Positions 17,875-28,316 are shown, numbered from the stretch's first letter. The stretch is DNA of 64,000 bases from Streptomyces typhae (GCF_009755605.1 NZ_WPNZ01000009.1:186001-250000), one strand, 5' to 3'. The notes: a model not told the origin generated them from the sequence alone. Translations and numbers: made by a program.

Positions 17875-17936
17875 CCGCCCCCGGCGCCCTGTGGCGCCGG
17901 GGGTGCCGTCGTGGGTGCCGGGGTCACAATTGGAGG

Positions 17937-19469
17937 GTGAGTAACGCCAGCATCCCCCCGCCCCTGCCCTCGCCCGACCACGCCGATGCGACCGCACGGC
18001 TGCGGGCGGCCTTCCTCGCCGCCGACTTCACCGCCGACGGGCTGCTCGACCTGCTCGGGGCGCCCGCCTACGCGGCGCTCGCCCGCAGCGAGACGGTGCC
18101 CGCCCTCCGGGCCACCCGGGGTGACGGGGCGCTCGCGTCGCTCGTACGGCTCTTCCTGTTGCAGGAAACCGTGCCCCACGCGCGCGTGGCCGACGTTCTG
18201 CCGGTCGACGCCCTCCTGGAGAGCGGTTGGCTCACCGCCGGTACCGGTACCGGCGGTGACGGGCTCAGGGCGACCGCCGACGTGCGGCCCTACGGCGGGC
18301 CGGACGGCGAGGACTGGTTCATCGTGTCCGACCTGGGGTGCGCGGTCGGCGGCGCCGGGGGCATCGGCAGCCGGGACGAGGGCGTCGTGCTCGGCGTCGG
18401 CGGCGCGTCCACCACACTGTCCGGGATCACCGTACGCACACCCGTCGCGAGCGCCCTCGACATCGGCACCGGATCCGGCATCCAGGCCCTGCACGCCTCC
18501 CGGCACGCCACCCGCGTCACCGCCACCGACCTCAACCCCCGTGCCCTGCACTGCACCCGGCTCACCCTCGCGCTGTCCGGCGTGCCGGAGGCGGACCTGC
18601 GGCAGGGCTCCCTGTACGAGCCGGTGGGCGACGCCACGTACGACCTGATCGTGTCCAACCCGCCGTTCGTCATCTCCCCCGGCGCCCGGCTGACGTACCG
18701 GGACGGCGGGATGGGCGGGGACGATCTGTGCCGCTCGATCGTTCAGGAGGCGGGGGCACGGCTGAACGAAGGGGGGTACGCGCAGTTCCTCGCCAACTGG
18801 CAGCACGTGGAAGGAGAGGAGTGGACCGAGCGGCTCCGCTCCTGGGTGCCGCGCGACTGCGACGCGTGGATCGTGCAGCGCGAGGTGCAGGACATCACGC
18901 AGTACACCGAGCTGTGGCTCAGGGACGCCGGTGACCACCGCACCGACCCCGCCGAGTACGCGGCGCGGTACGACGCGTGGCTCGACGAGTTCGAGGCCCG
19001 CAAGACCCGGGGCGTCGGCTTCGGCTGGATCACCCTGCGCAGGACCGGTGCGGCCGACCCGTCCGTGACCGTCGAGGAGTGGCCGCACCCTGTCGAGCAG
19101 CCGCTCGGCGAGACGGTGCGGGCGTTCTTCGAGCGGCAGGACTATCTGCGGGCGAACGACGACGCCGCGCTGCTCGCCGCGCACTTCGCGCTCGCCGCCG
19201 AAGTGGTGCAGGAGCAGGTCGGCCTGCCGGGGGCCGAGGACCCCGAGCACGTCGTGCTGCGCCAGCACCGCGGCATGCGGCGGGCCACCCAGGTGGACAC
19301 CGTGGGCGCGGGCTTCGCCGGCGTGTGCGACGGCTCGCTGAGCGCAGGCCGGATCCTGGATGCCATCGCCCAGCTCATGGGCGAGGACCCGGTCCTGCTG
19401 CGCGACCGCACCCCGGCCCAGATCCGGCTCCTGGTGGAGCAGGGGTTCCTGGAGCCGGTGGGGCAGTAG
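17937..19469 (+). CDS. PrmC-like class I methyltransferase
   Basis: A 510-residue SAM-dependent methyltransferase. The N-terminal 150 residues are a helical domain. The Rossmann part has motif I ALDIGTGSGIQAL, the acidic ATDLNPRAL, and the catalytic NPPF (IVSNPPFVIS) typical of enzymes methylating planar amides or bases. The C-terminal 150 residues form another helical domain ending in a probable winged helix (DRTPAQIRLLVEQGFL). The substrate is unknown. GTG 17937 is taken because the next residues VSNASIP begin a plausible protein; GGAGG directly abuts it, so a leaderless mRNA is possible. Confidence 0.82.
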   Translation: MSNASIPPPLPSPDHADATARLRAAFLAADFTADGLLDLLGAPAYAALARSETVPALRATRGDGALASLVRLFLLQETVPHARVADVLPVDALLESGWLTAGTGTGGDGLRATADVRPYGGPDGEDWFIVSDLGCAVGGAGGIGSRDEGVVLGVGGASTTLSGITVRTPVASALDIGTGSGIQALHASRHATRVTATDLNPRALHCTRLTLALSGVPEADLRQGSLYEPVGDATYDLIVSNPPFVISPGARLTYRDGGMGGDDLCRSIVQEAGARLNEGGYAQFLANWQHVEGEEWTERLRSWVPRDCDAWIVQREVQDITQYTELWLRDAGDHRTDPAEYAARYDAWLDEFEARKTRGVGFGWITLRRTGAADPSVTVEEWPHPVEQPLGETVRAFFERQDYLRANDDAALLAAHFALAAEVVQEQVGLPGAEDPEHVVLRQHRGMRRATQVDTVGAGFAGVCDGSLSAGRILDAIAQLMGEDPVLLRDRTPAQIRLLVEQGFLEPVGQ

Positions 19470-19725
19470 GGGTTGGTGGGGCGCCGGAGCTTGGCAGGGC
19501 GGCATGGGGCTGACGAGGTCCGCGGCCGGGCCCGCCCCCGACGGTCGGTCGCGCCCCCAAGGGGGGAGAAATCGGCCCCTCCTGGAGAGAAACCAGCCAT
19601 TGTGGGTTTTGCCCGCCGCCCCCCGTTCACCCGGATTTCGCGCTTCCGCCGTCCGGCCGTGCCAGCCTCCCCAGCCGGGGTACCCGACGGGGGGCCGCGC
19701 ACGGACGGCACGGGAGGCCAAGGGC

Positions 19726-19923
19726 ATGGAGAGCGGACCAGCGATCTTCGCCGGCACGGTGTTCGCGCTGTTCGGAGCCGGACTGCTGCTCTGGACGGGT
19801 ACCCGCGTCGCGCACAGAGCCCCCGTCGCCCACGGAGTGCACTCCGGGGCGGCGGCCACCCTCGCGACCCTGGCCGGTTCCGGCGCCCTGGCCCTGGCGG
19901 TGTGGTGCTTCACACGGCTGTGA
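19726..19923 (+). CDS. Small two-helix membrane protein
   Basis: 65 residues with two hydrophobic helices (AIFAGTVFALFGAGLLLWTG and LATLAGSGALALAVWCF) joined by a His-rich loop. GGAGG 9 bases before ATG 19726 supports the call. No function is recognisable. It lies between the methyltransferase and topA. Confidence 0.65.
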   Translation: MESGPAIFAGTVFALFGAGLLLWTGTRVAHRAPVAHGVHSGAAATLATLAGSGALALAVWCFTRL

Positions 19924-19937
19924 GGCTCGGCGCGGGG

Positions 19938-19969
19938 GCAGTACAAAAGGTGTAGCAGTACAAAAGGTG
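19938..19969 (+). repeat. Direct repeat GCAGTACAAAAGGTG, two copies
   Basis: Two perfect 15-base copies (19938-19952 and 19955-19969), 17 bp apart, just after the small membrane gene. The surrounding 19924-20373 gap is the topA upstream region. It has no gene. TTGACA at 20231-20236 is a candidate -35, without a convincing -10. Confidence 0.6.
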
Positions 19970-20373
19970 CAGCGGACCCGCGAGGGTCGCCCCCGGGCGT
20001 GGCGGAGCCTGCCCAGGGCATGTCAGGGCCCGTCCCGGGGCACGTCACAGCCCGTCCGGCGATTGCGGACGAGCGCGCGGCGCGACATGCGGCACGCTGA
20101 GCCGACGGTACGGAAACGGTACGGAAAAGAGTCCCGCGCCCACGCCGCACAAGGCCCCGGGGCCAGCCCAGGCGGCAGGAATGGCGGTAGTCGGGTTACC
20201 GTTCGAGTGGCCGTTGCGGGCTTTTCCCGTTTGACACGGGGGCGGGATGTACCGTCACACTCCGCAGCGTCAGCGCAACGCGAGCGCAGTCACGACGCCC
20301 CACCAGGGCGTCGGCCGCACTGCCGAAGCACCGCAGCACTGCCACCGAGCGTCGACCGGAGAGAAGAGCGAAG

Positions 20374-23250
20374 TTGTCCCCGACCAGCGAGACCGCACAG
20401 GGCGGCCGCCGACTCGTCATCGTCGAGTCGCCTGCCAAGGCGAAGACGATCAAGGGCTATCTCGGCCCCGGATACGTAGTCGAGGCGAGCGTCGGGCACA
20501 TCCGTGACCTTCCCAACGGCGCCGCGGAGGTCCCCGAGAAGTACACGGGCGAGGTCCGCCGCCTCGGCGTGGACGTCGAGCACGACTTCCAGCCGATCTA
20601 CGTCGTCAACGCGGACAAGAAGGCCCAGGTCAAGAAGCTCAAGGACCTCCTGAAGGAGTCCGACGAACTCTTTCTCGCCACCGATGAGGACCGCGAGGGC
20701 GAAGCCATCGCGTGGCACCTCCTCGAGGTCCTGAAGCCCAAGGTCCCGGTCAAGCGCATGGTGTTCCACGAGATCACCAAGGACGCCATCCAGGGCGCCG
20801 TGCGCAACCCGCGCGAGCTCAACAAGCGCATGGTCGACGCCCAGGAGACCCGCCGCATCCTGGACCGCCTGTACGGCTACGAAGTCTCGCCGGTGCTGTG
20901 GAAGAAGGTCATGCCGAGGCTCTCGGCGGGCCGTGTGCAGTCCGTGGCGACCCGGCTTGTCGTCGAGCGCGAGCGCGAGCGCATCGCCTTCCGCTCCGCC
21001 GAGTACTGGGACCTCACCGGCACCTTCGGCACCGGCCGCCCCGGTGACCCCAGCGACCCCTCGCAGCTCGTCGCCCGTCTCACCACGGTCGACGGCAAGC
21101 GCGTCGCACAGGGCCGCGACTTCGACTCCGTCGGGCAACTGAAGAGCCAGAACACGCTGCATCTGGACGAGGCCAACGCCCGCGCGCTCGCCGCCGCCCT
21201 GGAGAACACCGACTTCTCCGTACGCTCGGTCGAGTCCAAGCCGTACCGCCGCTCGCCGTACGCGCCGTTCCGTACGACGACGATGCAGCAGGAGGCCTCG
21301 CGCAAGCTGGGCTTCGGCGCCAAGGCGACCATGCAGGTGGCCCAGAAGCTGTACGAGAACGGCTTCATCACGTACATGCGTACGGACTCCACGACCCTGT
21401 CGGACACGGCGGTGGCCGCGGCCCGCGCGCAGGTCACCCAGCTCTACGGCAGCGACTACCTGCCCGAGCGCCCCCGCACGTACGCCGGGAAGGTCAAGAA
21501 CGCGCAGGAGGCGCACGAGGCGATCCGGCCCTCGGGCGACCGCTTCCGCACGCCCGCCGAGACCGGCCTGAGCGGAGACCAGTTCCGGCTCTACGAGCTG
21601 ATCTGGAAGCGGACCGTCGCCTCCCAGATGAAGGACGCGACCGGCAACTCGGTCACTGTCAAGATCGGCGGCCGGGCCGCCGACGGCCGTGACGCCGAGT
21701 TCAGCGCGTCCGGCAAGACCATCACCTTCCACGGCTTCCTCAAGGCCTACGTGGAGGGCGCCGACGACCCGAACGCGGAGCTCGACGACCGCGAGCGCAG
21801 GCTGCCGCAGGTCGCCGAGGGCGACGCGCTGACCGCCGAGGAGATGTCGGTCGACGGTCACGCGACCAAGCCGCCGGCCCGCTACACCGAGGCCTCGCTG
21901 GTCAAGGAGCTCGAAGAGCGCGAGATCGGCCGCCCGTCGACGTACGCGTCGATCATCGGCACCATCCTCGACCGCGGGTACGTCTTCAAGAAGGGCACGG
22001 CCCTCGTGCCGTCCTTCCTCTCCTTCGCCGTGGTCAACCTCCTGGAGAAGCACTTCGGGCGGCTCGTCGACTACGACTTCACCGCCAGGATGGAGGACGA
22101 CCTCGACCGCATCGCGCGGGGCGAGGCGCAGGCCGTGCCGTGGCTGCGGCGGTTCTACTTCGGCGAGGGCGAGGTCTCCGGAGGCGCCGCCGACGCCGGG
22201 AACGGCGACGGTGACCACCTCGGCGGCCTCAAGGAACTGGTCACCGACCTGGGCGCCATCGACGCCCGCGAGGTGTCGTCCTTCCCCGTGGCCGACGGCA
22301 TCGTGCTCCGTGTCGGGCGCTACGGCCCCTACATCGAGCGCGGTGAGCGCGACACGGACGGCCACCAGCGCGCCGACATCCCCGACGACCTGGCGCCGGA
22401 CGAGCTCACCGTCGAGTACGCGGAGGAACTGCTCGCCAAGCCCAGCGGCGACTTCGCGCTCGGCACGGACCCCGAGTCCGGCCGCGAGATCATCGCCAAG
22501 GACGGCCGGTACGGCCCGTACGTCACCGAGGTGCTGCCCGAGGGCACCCCGAAGACCGGCAAGAACGCGGTCAAGCCGCGCACCGCCTCGCTCTTCAAGA
22601 CGATGTCCCTGGACACGGTGACCCTTGCGGACGCCCTGAAGCTGATGTCGCTGCCGCGAGTCGTCGGCACGGACGCCGAAGGCGTGGAGATCACCGCGCA
22701 GAACGGCCGCTACGGCCCGTATCTGAAGAAGGGCACCGACTCGCGCTCCCTGGAGACCGAGGAACAGCTCTTCACCATCACGCTCGACGAGGCTCTGGAG
22801 ATCTACTCCAAGCCGAAGCAGCGCGGTCGCGCCGCCGCCAAGCCGCCCCTGAAGGAGCTCGGCGAGGACCCGGTCAGCGCGAAGCCCGTCGTCGTCAAGG
22901 ACGGCCGCTTCGGCCCGTACGTGACGGACGGGGAGACCAACGCGACGCTGCGGTCCGGCGACAGCGTCGAGGAGATCACCCCGGAGCGCGGCTTCGAGCT
23001 GCTCGCCGAGAAGCGGGCCAAGGGCCCTGCCAAGAAGACCGCCAAGAAGGCGGCGAAGAAGGCACCCGCCAAGAAGGCACCGGCGAAGAAGACGGCGGCA
23101 ACCGCTGCCAAGAAGACCGCGGCCAAGAAAACGACCGCCAAGAAGACGACGGCTTCCACCGCGGCCAAGAAGACCACCGCCAAGAAGACCACCGCCAAGA
23201 AGGCGACGGCTTCGAAGGCGACGGCTTCGCAGGCGGCGGCCGAGGACTGA
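20374..23250 (+). CDS. topA: DNA topoisomerase I
   Basis: A 958-residue type IA topoisomerase that relaxes negative supercoils. The TOPRIM start LVIVESPAKAKTIKGYL and DEDREGEAIAWH are intact; the nucleophile is Tyr334 in GFITYMRTDS. Several repeated Gly-Arg-Tyr/Phe-Gly-Pro-Tyr units (GRYGPYI, GRYGPYV, GRYGPYL, GRFGPYV) follow. The last 70 residues are a Lys/Ala/Thr tail of AKKTAAKK-type repeats, characteristic of Streptomyces TopA and needed for processivity and segregation in studied species. It starts with TTG after GGAGA. Streptomyces topA is known to be supercoiling-regulated. Confidence 0.97.
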   Translation: MSPTSETAQGGRRLVIVESPAKAKTIKGYLGPGYVVEASVGHIRDLPNGAAEVPEKYTGEVRRLGVDVEHDFQPIYVVNADKKAQVKKLKDLLKESDELFLATDEDREGEAIAWHLLEVLKPKVPVKRMVFHEITKDAIQGAVRNPRELNKRMVDAQETRRILDRLYGYEVSPVLWKKVMPRLSAGRVQSVATRLVVERERERIAFRSAEYWDLTGTFGTGRPGDPSDPSQLVARLTTVDGKRVAQGRDFDSVGQLKSQNTLHLDEANARALAAALENTDFSVRSVESKPYRRSPYAPFRTTTMQQEASRKLGFGAKATMQVAQKLYENGFITYMRTDSTTLSDTAVAAARAQVTQLYGSDYLPERPRTYAGKVKNAQEAHEAIRPSGDRFRTPAETGLSGDQFRLYELIWKRTVASQMKDATGNSVTVKIGGRAADGRDAEFSASGKTITFHGFLKAYVEGADDPNAELDDRERRLPQVAEGDALTAEEMSVDGHATKPPARYTEASLVKELEEREIGRPSTYASIIGTILDRGYVFKKGTALVPSFLSFAVVNLLEKHFGRLVDYDFTARMEDDLDRIARGEAQAVPWLRRFYFGEGEVSGGAADAGNGDGDHLGGLKELVTDLGAIDAREVSSFPVADGIVLRVGRYGPYIERGERDTDGHQRADIPDDLAPDELTVEYAEELLAKPSGDFALGTDPESGREIIAKDGRYGPYVTEVLPEGTPKTGKNAVKPRTASLFKTMSLDTVTLADALKLMSLPRVVGTDAEGVEITAQNGRYGPYLKKGTDSRSLETEEQLFTITLDEALEIYSKPKQRGRAAAKPPLKELGEDPVSAKPVVVKDGRFGPYVTDGETNATLRSGDSVEEITPERGFELLAEKRAKGPAKKTAKKAAKKAPAKKAPAKKTAATAAKKTAAKKTTAKKTTASTAAKKTTAKKTTAKKATASKATASQAAAED

Positions 23251-23370
23251 GGCAGGGTTCCCGGCTGCGGTCGGGGCCGAGTGTGTGATCCGCCGCGTCG
23301 GGCCCGGGAACGGGTTCGGCGCGGCGGGCGTATGTTCGGGCGGCCCCCACGGGGAAGCGGAGCGGCCGGA

Positions 23371-23376
23371 TAGGCT
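23371..23376 (+). promoter_or_regulatory. -10 element TAGGCT, leaderless start for tmk fusion
   Basis: TAGGCT ends 6 bases before ATG 23383, and no Shine-Dalgarno is present, so transcription should start at or next to the A of the start codon. Confidence 0.5.
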
Positions 23377-23382
23377 GGACGG

Positions 23383-26300
23383 ATGACGCGTGCAGAGCAG
23401 CCAACCGCCACGTCCCTGGGCCACGACAACGCCTTGCTCGCAGACTCCCGCGAGCGTGCCGTGCGCTCCTTGCTGCGCGTACCGAACCTGAAGAGGTTGT
23501 GGAGCGCGCATCTCGTCGGCAGCGTCGGTGACGCCCTGGCGCTGCTCGTCCTGGTGATGCTCGCGCTGCAAGCGGCCATCTCCGAGGGCGCGTTCGGCAA
23601 CGGCTACCGCGGGGTCGCCATCGCCGTGACCGCCGTCTTCGGAGCGCGCGTTCTCGCCACCCTCCTCTTTGGAGCGGTGCTGCTCGGCCCGCTGACCTCC
23701 CTCACGTCGCCCGACGGCCCCCTGGACCGCCGCTGGACCATGGTGGGCGCGGACGGTGTGCGCGCCGCGCTGCTGATCTGCGCGCCCCTGTGGATCGACT
23801 GGACGCCGGACAACGCGCTCGCCGTGCTACTCGTCACCTCCTTCGTGGCGGGCGTCGCCGAGCGCTTCTGGACGGTCGCCCGGGAGAGCGCGGCCCCCGC
23901 GCTGCTGCCCGCACCGCCCCTGGAGGGCGCCACCGTGCGCCCGCTGCCCGACCACATGGACGCGCTGCGGCGGCTCTCGCTGCGCACCGGGTTCGTGGCG
24001 CTGCCGATCGCCGCCGTCGTGCTCGTCGCGATCAGCCTCGTCGGCATCCTGCTCGGCTCCGGCATCGACTGGTTCGAACAGCACCAGGCCGGACTCCCGG
24101 CGTTCCTCGCGGCCGGACTGTTCGCCGCGTCCCTGTCGATCGTGTACGCCATCGAGCTTCCCGGCCGGAACACGCCCCGCGCGCGCAGTCCCCTGGAGGG
24201 CCTGCGCAGGCCGCGTACCGGCAGCGGCACCGACAAGGGCCGCACCGGCGCCATCCCGCTGCTCGTGGCCGCCTGTGCCGCCGTCGCCGCGGCGATCGCC
24301 GCGGCCGTCGCGGTCTCCGTGCTGCACGCCAAGGACCTGCAGGGCGGACCCGTCACGTACGGCCTGTTCGTGTTCGCGCTGACCGGCGGCACCGTCGCGG
24401 GCATCCGCACGGCGCCCGCCCTGCTGACGTCGCTGTCGCGCCGCCGACTGCTCGCGCTCGCCATCACCGTCACCGGTGTCGCGCTGCTCGCCGCCGGGCT
24501 CGTGCCCGACGTGACGACGGTCCTGCTGATCCTGGCGCTCGCCGGCGTGGCCGCGGGTGTCGCCGCCAACGTCGGGCACGCCCTCCTCGACCAGGAGGTC
24601 GAGGACTACCGCAGGACCCGCACCACCGAGCACCTCCAGGCCGTCGTACGGCTCTGCGCGGCGCTCACCGCGCTCGTCGCGCCGCTGCTCGCCGCCGTCA
24701 TCGGCCCGCACCGGATGGTCAACGGCAAGTTCGTCTTCGACCACGGCGGCGCGTCCTTCACGCTGATGCTGGTCGGCGCGCTGCTCCTGCCCGTGGCCGC
24801 GCTCGTCCTCGCCAAGGCCGACGACCGGCAGGGCGTGCCGCTGCGGCACGACCTGCGGGACGCCCTGCGCGGCGGCGACGACCCGGTGCAGACGCCCGCC
24901 GCCACCGGCTTCTTCATCGCTCTGGAGGGCGGTGACGGCGCCGGGAAGTCCACGCAGGCCGAGGCGCTCGCGGAGTGGATCCGCGCCAAGGGCCACGAAG
25001 TCGTCGTCACGCGCGAGCCGGGCGCCACGCCCGTCGGCAAGCGGCTGCGGTCGATCCTGCTGGACGTGTCGTCGGCCGGACTCTCGCATCGCGCCGAGGC
25101 GCTTCTGTACGCCGCCGACCGCGCGGAGCACGTCGACACCGTCGTACGGCCCGCCCTCGCGCGCGGCGCCGTGGTGATCTCCGACCGGTACATCGACTCG
25201 TCCGTCGCCTACCAGGGCGCGGGCCGCGACCTGTCGCCGACCGAGGTCGCCCGCATCAACCGGTGGGCCACCGGCGGCCTGGTCCCGCACCTCACGGTCC
25301 TGCTCGACGTGGCCCCCGAGGCCGCCCGCGAGCGGTTCACCGAGGCGCCCGACCGCCTGGAGTCCGAGCCCGCCGAGTTCCACGCGCGCGTGCGCTCCGG
25401 TTTCCTCACGCTGGCCGCCGCCGACCCCGGGCGCTACCTGGTCGTCGACGGCACCCAGGAGCCGGAGGCCGTCACCACGGTCGTCCGGCACCGCCTCGAT
25501 GTCGTCCTGCCCCTCTCCGAAGCCGAGGTGAAGGCCCAGGAGGAGGCACGCAGGGCGGCCGAGGAGGAAGCGCGCCGGCGCGCGGAGGAGGAGGCCGCGC
25601 GCAAGGCCGAGGAGGAGCGCCTGGAGCGTGAGCGCCAGGAGCAGCTTGCCAAGCTCCGCGCCGAGGAGGAGGAGCGCAAGCGGCGCGAGCTGGAGGAGGC
25701 CCAGCGCCGCGAGGCTGAGCGCCAGGCCGAGGAGGCCCGGCTGCGCGCCGAGGAGGCCCGCCGCAAGGCCGAGGAGGAGCGTGCCCGGGTCCTCGCCGAG
25801 GAGCAGGCCCGCGCCGCCGAGGAGGAGCGGCGCCGCCGCGCGGCCGAGGAGGAGGCCCGGCTGCGCGCCGAGGCCGAGGCGCGACGCCTGGAGAAGCAGC
25901 GCAGGGCGGAGGAGGCACTGCGGCGGGCCGAAGAGGCTCGGCTGCTGGCGGAGTCGGCTGCGGCGGGGGCCGCGAGTGTCACGACCTCCGGGCGGGGTGT
26001 TTCGGGCTCGGGTACTTCGGGGGCGGCGGCCTCGGGTACTTCGGGTTCGGGTACTTCGGGTTCGGGTACTTCGGGTTCGGGTGCGGCGGCCTCGGGTGCT
26101 TCGGGTTCGGCGGCCTCGGGTGGTCCGGCTTCTGGTGGGGCCGAGGCGAGGGCTGCTGCCGAGAGCGCGCCCGCATCGGGCGGTGCCGCGGAGGGCGCGG
26201 TGGGCGCGGAGGCTGTGGACGAGCCGACTTCGTCCGGCACTTCGCCCGACATGTCACCCGGTACCTCGCCCGACAACGAGACGACCCTGAACACGCCGAT

Positions 26301-26859
26301 CGTGACGCCGCCGCACGTCCCGGGTGCCGCGGACGAGACGGCGGTGCTGCCGCAGGTTCCGGGTGCCGTCGACGAGACGGCCGTGCTGCCGCAGGTCACC
26401 GAGGAGCGCGCGGCGGAGCGGACCGCGGAGCTGCCGCAGGCGACGGTGGCCGGGGCGGCCGACGAGACCGCGGTGCTGCCTGCCGTGGGGGACGGGCCCG
26501 CCGATGGCACTGGTGCTGGTCCCGGGTCCGGTGCAGGCGCCGGCGGTGCCGGCGCGTACGGGGCCCGGCGTCCGGCGGCGCCGGAACGTACCGAGAGCGC
26601 GGCGGACAAGGTGCCGCCGGGGTACTTCCGCGACGAGCGGCCGGAGCCGGGACCCGACGACCGTACGCGGGAACTGCCCCAGGTCGACGAGGAGGGCAGG
26701 CCGCGGCGGCCGCGCTCCGACTGGGCGGAGGAGACGCCGCTGGACGACCTGCCGTCCCTGGCGGACGAACTGCTGGGCTCGCACGGCCAGGACGACCAGG
26801 ACGGCGAGGCGGACGAGGGCAGGGGCGGCCGAGGCAGGGGCCGGGGCCGCGGGCGCTGA
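23383..26859 (+). CDS. tmk: MFS-like membrane domain fused to thymidylate kinase, with coiled-coil and repeat tail
   Basis: 1158 residues in four parts. Residues 1-505 form a 12-helix MFS-like domain. Residues 510-715 are dTMP kinase: P-loop EGGDGAGKST, DR motif SDRYIDSSVAYQG and TREPGATP. Residues about 715-865 are an uninterrupted Glu/Ala/Arg coiled coil (EEARRKAEEE-type). The rest is low complexity, first GTSGS pentads then Pro/Val-rich DETAVLPQV repeats and an acidic-basic end. Tmk makes dTDP for DNA synthesis; the membrane fusion is conserved in Streptomyces (SCO3542-like), while the tail is highly variable. No separate tmk is visible nearby. Confidence 0.9.
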   Translation: MTRAEQPTATSLGHDNALLADSRERAVRSLLRVPNLKRLWSAHLVGSVGDALALLVLVMLALQAAISEGAFGNGYRGVAIAVTAVFGARVLATLLFGAVLLGPLTSLTSPDGPLDRRWTMVGADGVRAALLICAPLWIDWTPDNALAVLLVTSFVAGVAERFWTVARESAAPALLPAPPLEGATVRPLPDHMDALRRLSLRTGFVALPIAAVVLVAISLVGILLGSGIDWFEQHQAGLPAFLAAGLFAASLSIVYAIELPGRNTPRARSPLEGLRRPRTGSGTDKGRTGAIPLLVAACAAVAAAIAAAVAVSVLHAKDLQGGPVTYGLFVFALTGGTVAGIRTAPALLTSLSRRRLLALAITVTGVALLAAGLVPDVTTVLLILALAGVAAGVAANVGHALLDQEVEDYRRTRTTEHLQAVVRLCAALTALVAPLLAAVIGPHRMVNGKFVFDHGGASFTLMLVGALLLPVAALVLAKADDRQGVPLRHDLRDALRGGDDPVQTPAATGFFIALEGGDGAGKSTQAEALAEWIRAKGHEVVVTREPGATPVGKRLRSILLDVSSAGLSHRAEALLYAADRAEHVDTVVRPALARGAVVISDRYIDSSVAYQGAGRDLSPTEVARINRWATGGLVPHLTVLLDVAPEAARERFTEAPDRLESEPAEFHARVRSGFLTLAAADPGRYLVVDGTQEPEAVTTVVRHRLDVVLPLSEAEVKAQEEARRAAEEEARRRAEEEAARKAEEERLERERQEQLAKLRAEEEERKRRELEEAQRREAERQAEEARLRAEEARRKAEEERARVLAEEQARAAEEERRRRAAEEEARLRAEAEARRLEKQRRAEEALRRAEEARLLAESAAAGAASVTTSGRGVSGSGTSGAAASGTSGSGTSGSGTSGSGAAASGASGSAASGGPASGGAEARAAAESAPASGGAAEGAVGAEAVDEPTSSGTSPDMSPGTSPDNETTLNTPIVTPPHVPGAADETAVLPQVPGAVDETAVLPQVTEERAAERTAELPQATVAGAADETAVLPAVGDGPADGTGAGPGSGAGAGGAGAYGARRPAAPERTESAADKVPPGYFRDERPEPGPDDRTRELPQVDEEGRPRRPRSDWAEETPLDDLPSLADELLGSHGQDDQDGEADEGRGGRGRGRGRGR

Positions 26860-26985
26860 GGCCGGTCTGCGCGGCGTCGGAGCGTGACGCCTGCTCAGCG
26901 CCGGTGTGGACGGCGTTGTCAGTGGGGTGCCCCACAATGAATCCCGACAGTGCGAACAGGGTGAGCAGGGCGAAGGCGGTGACCC

Positions 26986-28191
26986 ATGCCGGTGTGGGAC
27001 GACCTGGTGGGCCAGGAGAAGGTGAGCGCGCAGCTCGGCGCCGCCGCCCGTGACGCCGATGCCCTGGTCACCGCGGTCGAGGCGGCGGGCCCGCTGCCCG
27101 AGTCGTCGAAGATGACGCACGCCTGGCTGTTCACGGGCCCGCCCGGCTCCGGCCGGGCCGACGCGGCCCGAGCCTTCGCCGCGGCGTTGCAGTGCGTGAG
27201 CCCGGACCGCGCGCTCGGCGGTGAGCCCGGCTGCGGCTTCTGCGACGGCTGCCACACGAGCCTGATCGGCACGCACGCGGACGTGGAGATCGTCCGTACG
27301 GACCTGCTGTCGATCGGCGTCAAGGAGACCAGGGAACTGGTCCGCCGCGCCCAGCTCTCCCCGGCGGGCGGCCGCTGGCAGGTCATCGTCCTGGAGGACG
27401 CGGACCGCCTCACGGAGGGCGCGGGCAACGTCCTCCTGAAGGCGGTGGAGGAGCCGGCTCCCCGTACGGTCTGGTTGCTCTGCGCGCCCTCCCTGGAGGA
27501 CGTGCTGCCCACGATCCGCTCGCGCTGCCGCCATCTGACGCTGCGCACGCCGTCGGTGGACGCCGTCGCCGACATGCTCGTGCGGCGCGACGGCATCGAG
27601 CCGCCCGCCGCAGCGGCCGCCGCCCGCGCCACCCAGGGGCACATCGACCGCGCCCGGCGGCTCGCGACCGACGAGCGCGCGCGGGAGCGCAGAGCCGCCG
27701 TGCTCAAGCTGCCGCTGCGCGTGGAGGAGATCGGCGGCTGCCTGAAGGCCGCGCAGGAGCTGATCGACACGGCGGCGGAGGAGGCCAAGCAGGTCGCCGA
27801 GGACGTGGACGTCAAGGAGACCGAGGACCTGAAGGCGGCGCTCGGCGCGGCCCAGGGCGGCAGGATGCCCCGGGGCACGGCGGGGGCGATGAAGGAGCTC
27901 GAGGACAAGCAGAAACGCCGCAGAACGCGCACGCAGCGCGACAGCCTGGACCTCGCGCTCATCGACCTGACGGGCGTCTACCGCGACGTCCTGGCCCTGC
28001 AGTTGGGCTCCCGCGTCCCGCTCGCCAACACGGAGGTGCAGGACATGCTGGAGCGCCTGGCGCGGGGTACGTCGCCGGAGTCGACGCTGCGCCGCATAGA
28101 GGCGATCGGCGCGTGCCGCACGGCGCTGGACCGCAATGTGGCGCCGCTGCTGGCGGTGGAGGCGATGACGGTGGCGCTGAGAGCGGGCTGA
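26986..28191 (+). CDS. holB: DNA polymerase III delta prime subunit
   Basis: A 401-residue AAA+ clamp-loader subunit. It begins MPVWDDLVGQEKV. The P-loop position reads GPPGSGRA (51-58), with Arg57 replacing the catalytic Lys, as expected for the non-hydrolysing delta prime. A zinc module has Cys70, 83, 86 and 89. VIVLEDADRL is the Walker B region and RSRC the sensor/Arg-finger region (TIRSRCRHL). The tmk-holB order is the usual bacterial arrangement. A Lys/Arg-rich insertion lies near residues 300-315. Confidence 0.93.
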   Translation: MPVWDDLVGQEKVSAQLGAAARDADALVTAVEAAGPLPESSKMTHAWLFTGPPGSGRADAARAFAAALQCVSPDRALGGEPGCGFCDGCHTSLIGTHADVEIVRTDLLSIGVKETRELVRRAQLSPAGGRWQVIVLEDADRLTEGAGNVLLKAVEEPAPRTVWLLCAPSLEDVLPTIRSRCRHLTLRTPSVDAVADMLVRRDGIEPPAAAAAARATQGHIDRARRLATDERARERRAAVLKLPLRVEEIGGCLKAAQELIDTAAEEAKQVAEDVDVKETEDLKAALGAAQGGRMPRGTAGAMKELEDKQKRRRTRTQRDSLDLALIDLTGVYRDVLALQLGSRVPLANTEVQDMLERLARGTSPESTLRRIEAIGACRTALDRNVAPLLAVEAMTVALRAG

Positions 28192-28304
28192 CCGGGGTCG
28201 CCGCGCCGGGCTCCCGGGGCTCCCAGGACGCAGGGCTGACGGGTTGACGCATTGACGAAGTCACCCATACGGGTACGCAAAGCGATCCTACAACTCCATA
28301 GAGT

Positions 28305-28310
28305 TAGTCT
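28305..28310 (+). promoter_or_regulatory. -10 element TAGTCT, leaderless start for hydrolase
   Basis: TAGTCT ends 6 bases upstream of ATG 28317 and there is no ribosome binding site, the same layout as before the tmk fusion. Confidence 0.5.
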
Positions 28311-28316
28311 CGCGAT

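Noticed and set aside
14512..17997. 1161-residue minus-strand frame
   Set aside because: Antisense shadow of hppA and the lipoprotein gene; Arg/His/Asp-rich composition without motifs.
20290..23571. 1093-residue minus-strand frame
   Set aside because: Antisense of topA; Leu-Gly-Arg-rich, no domain, topA explains the DNA fully.
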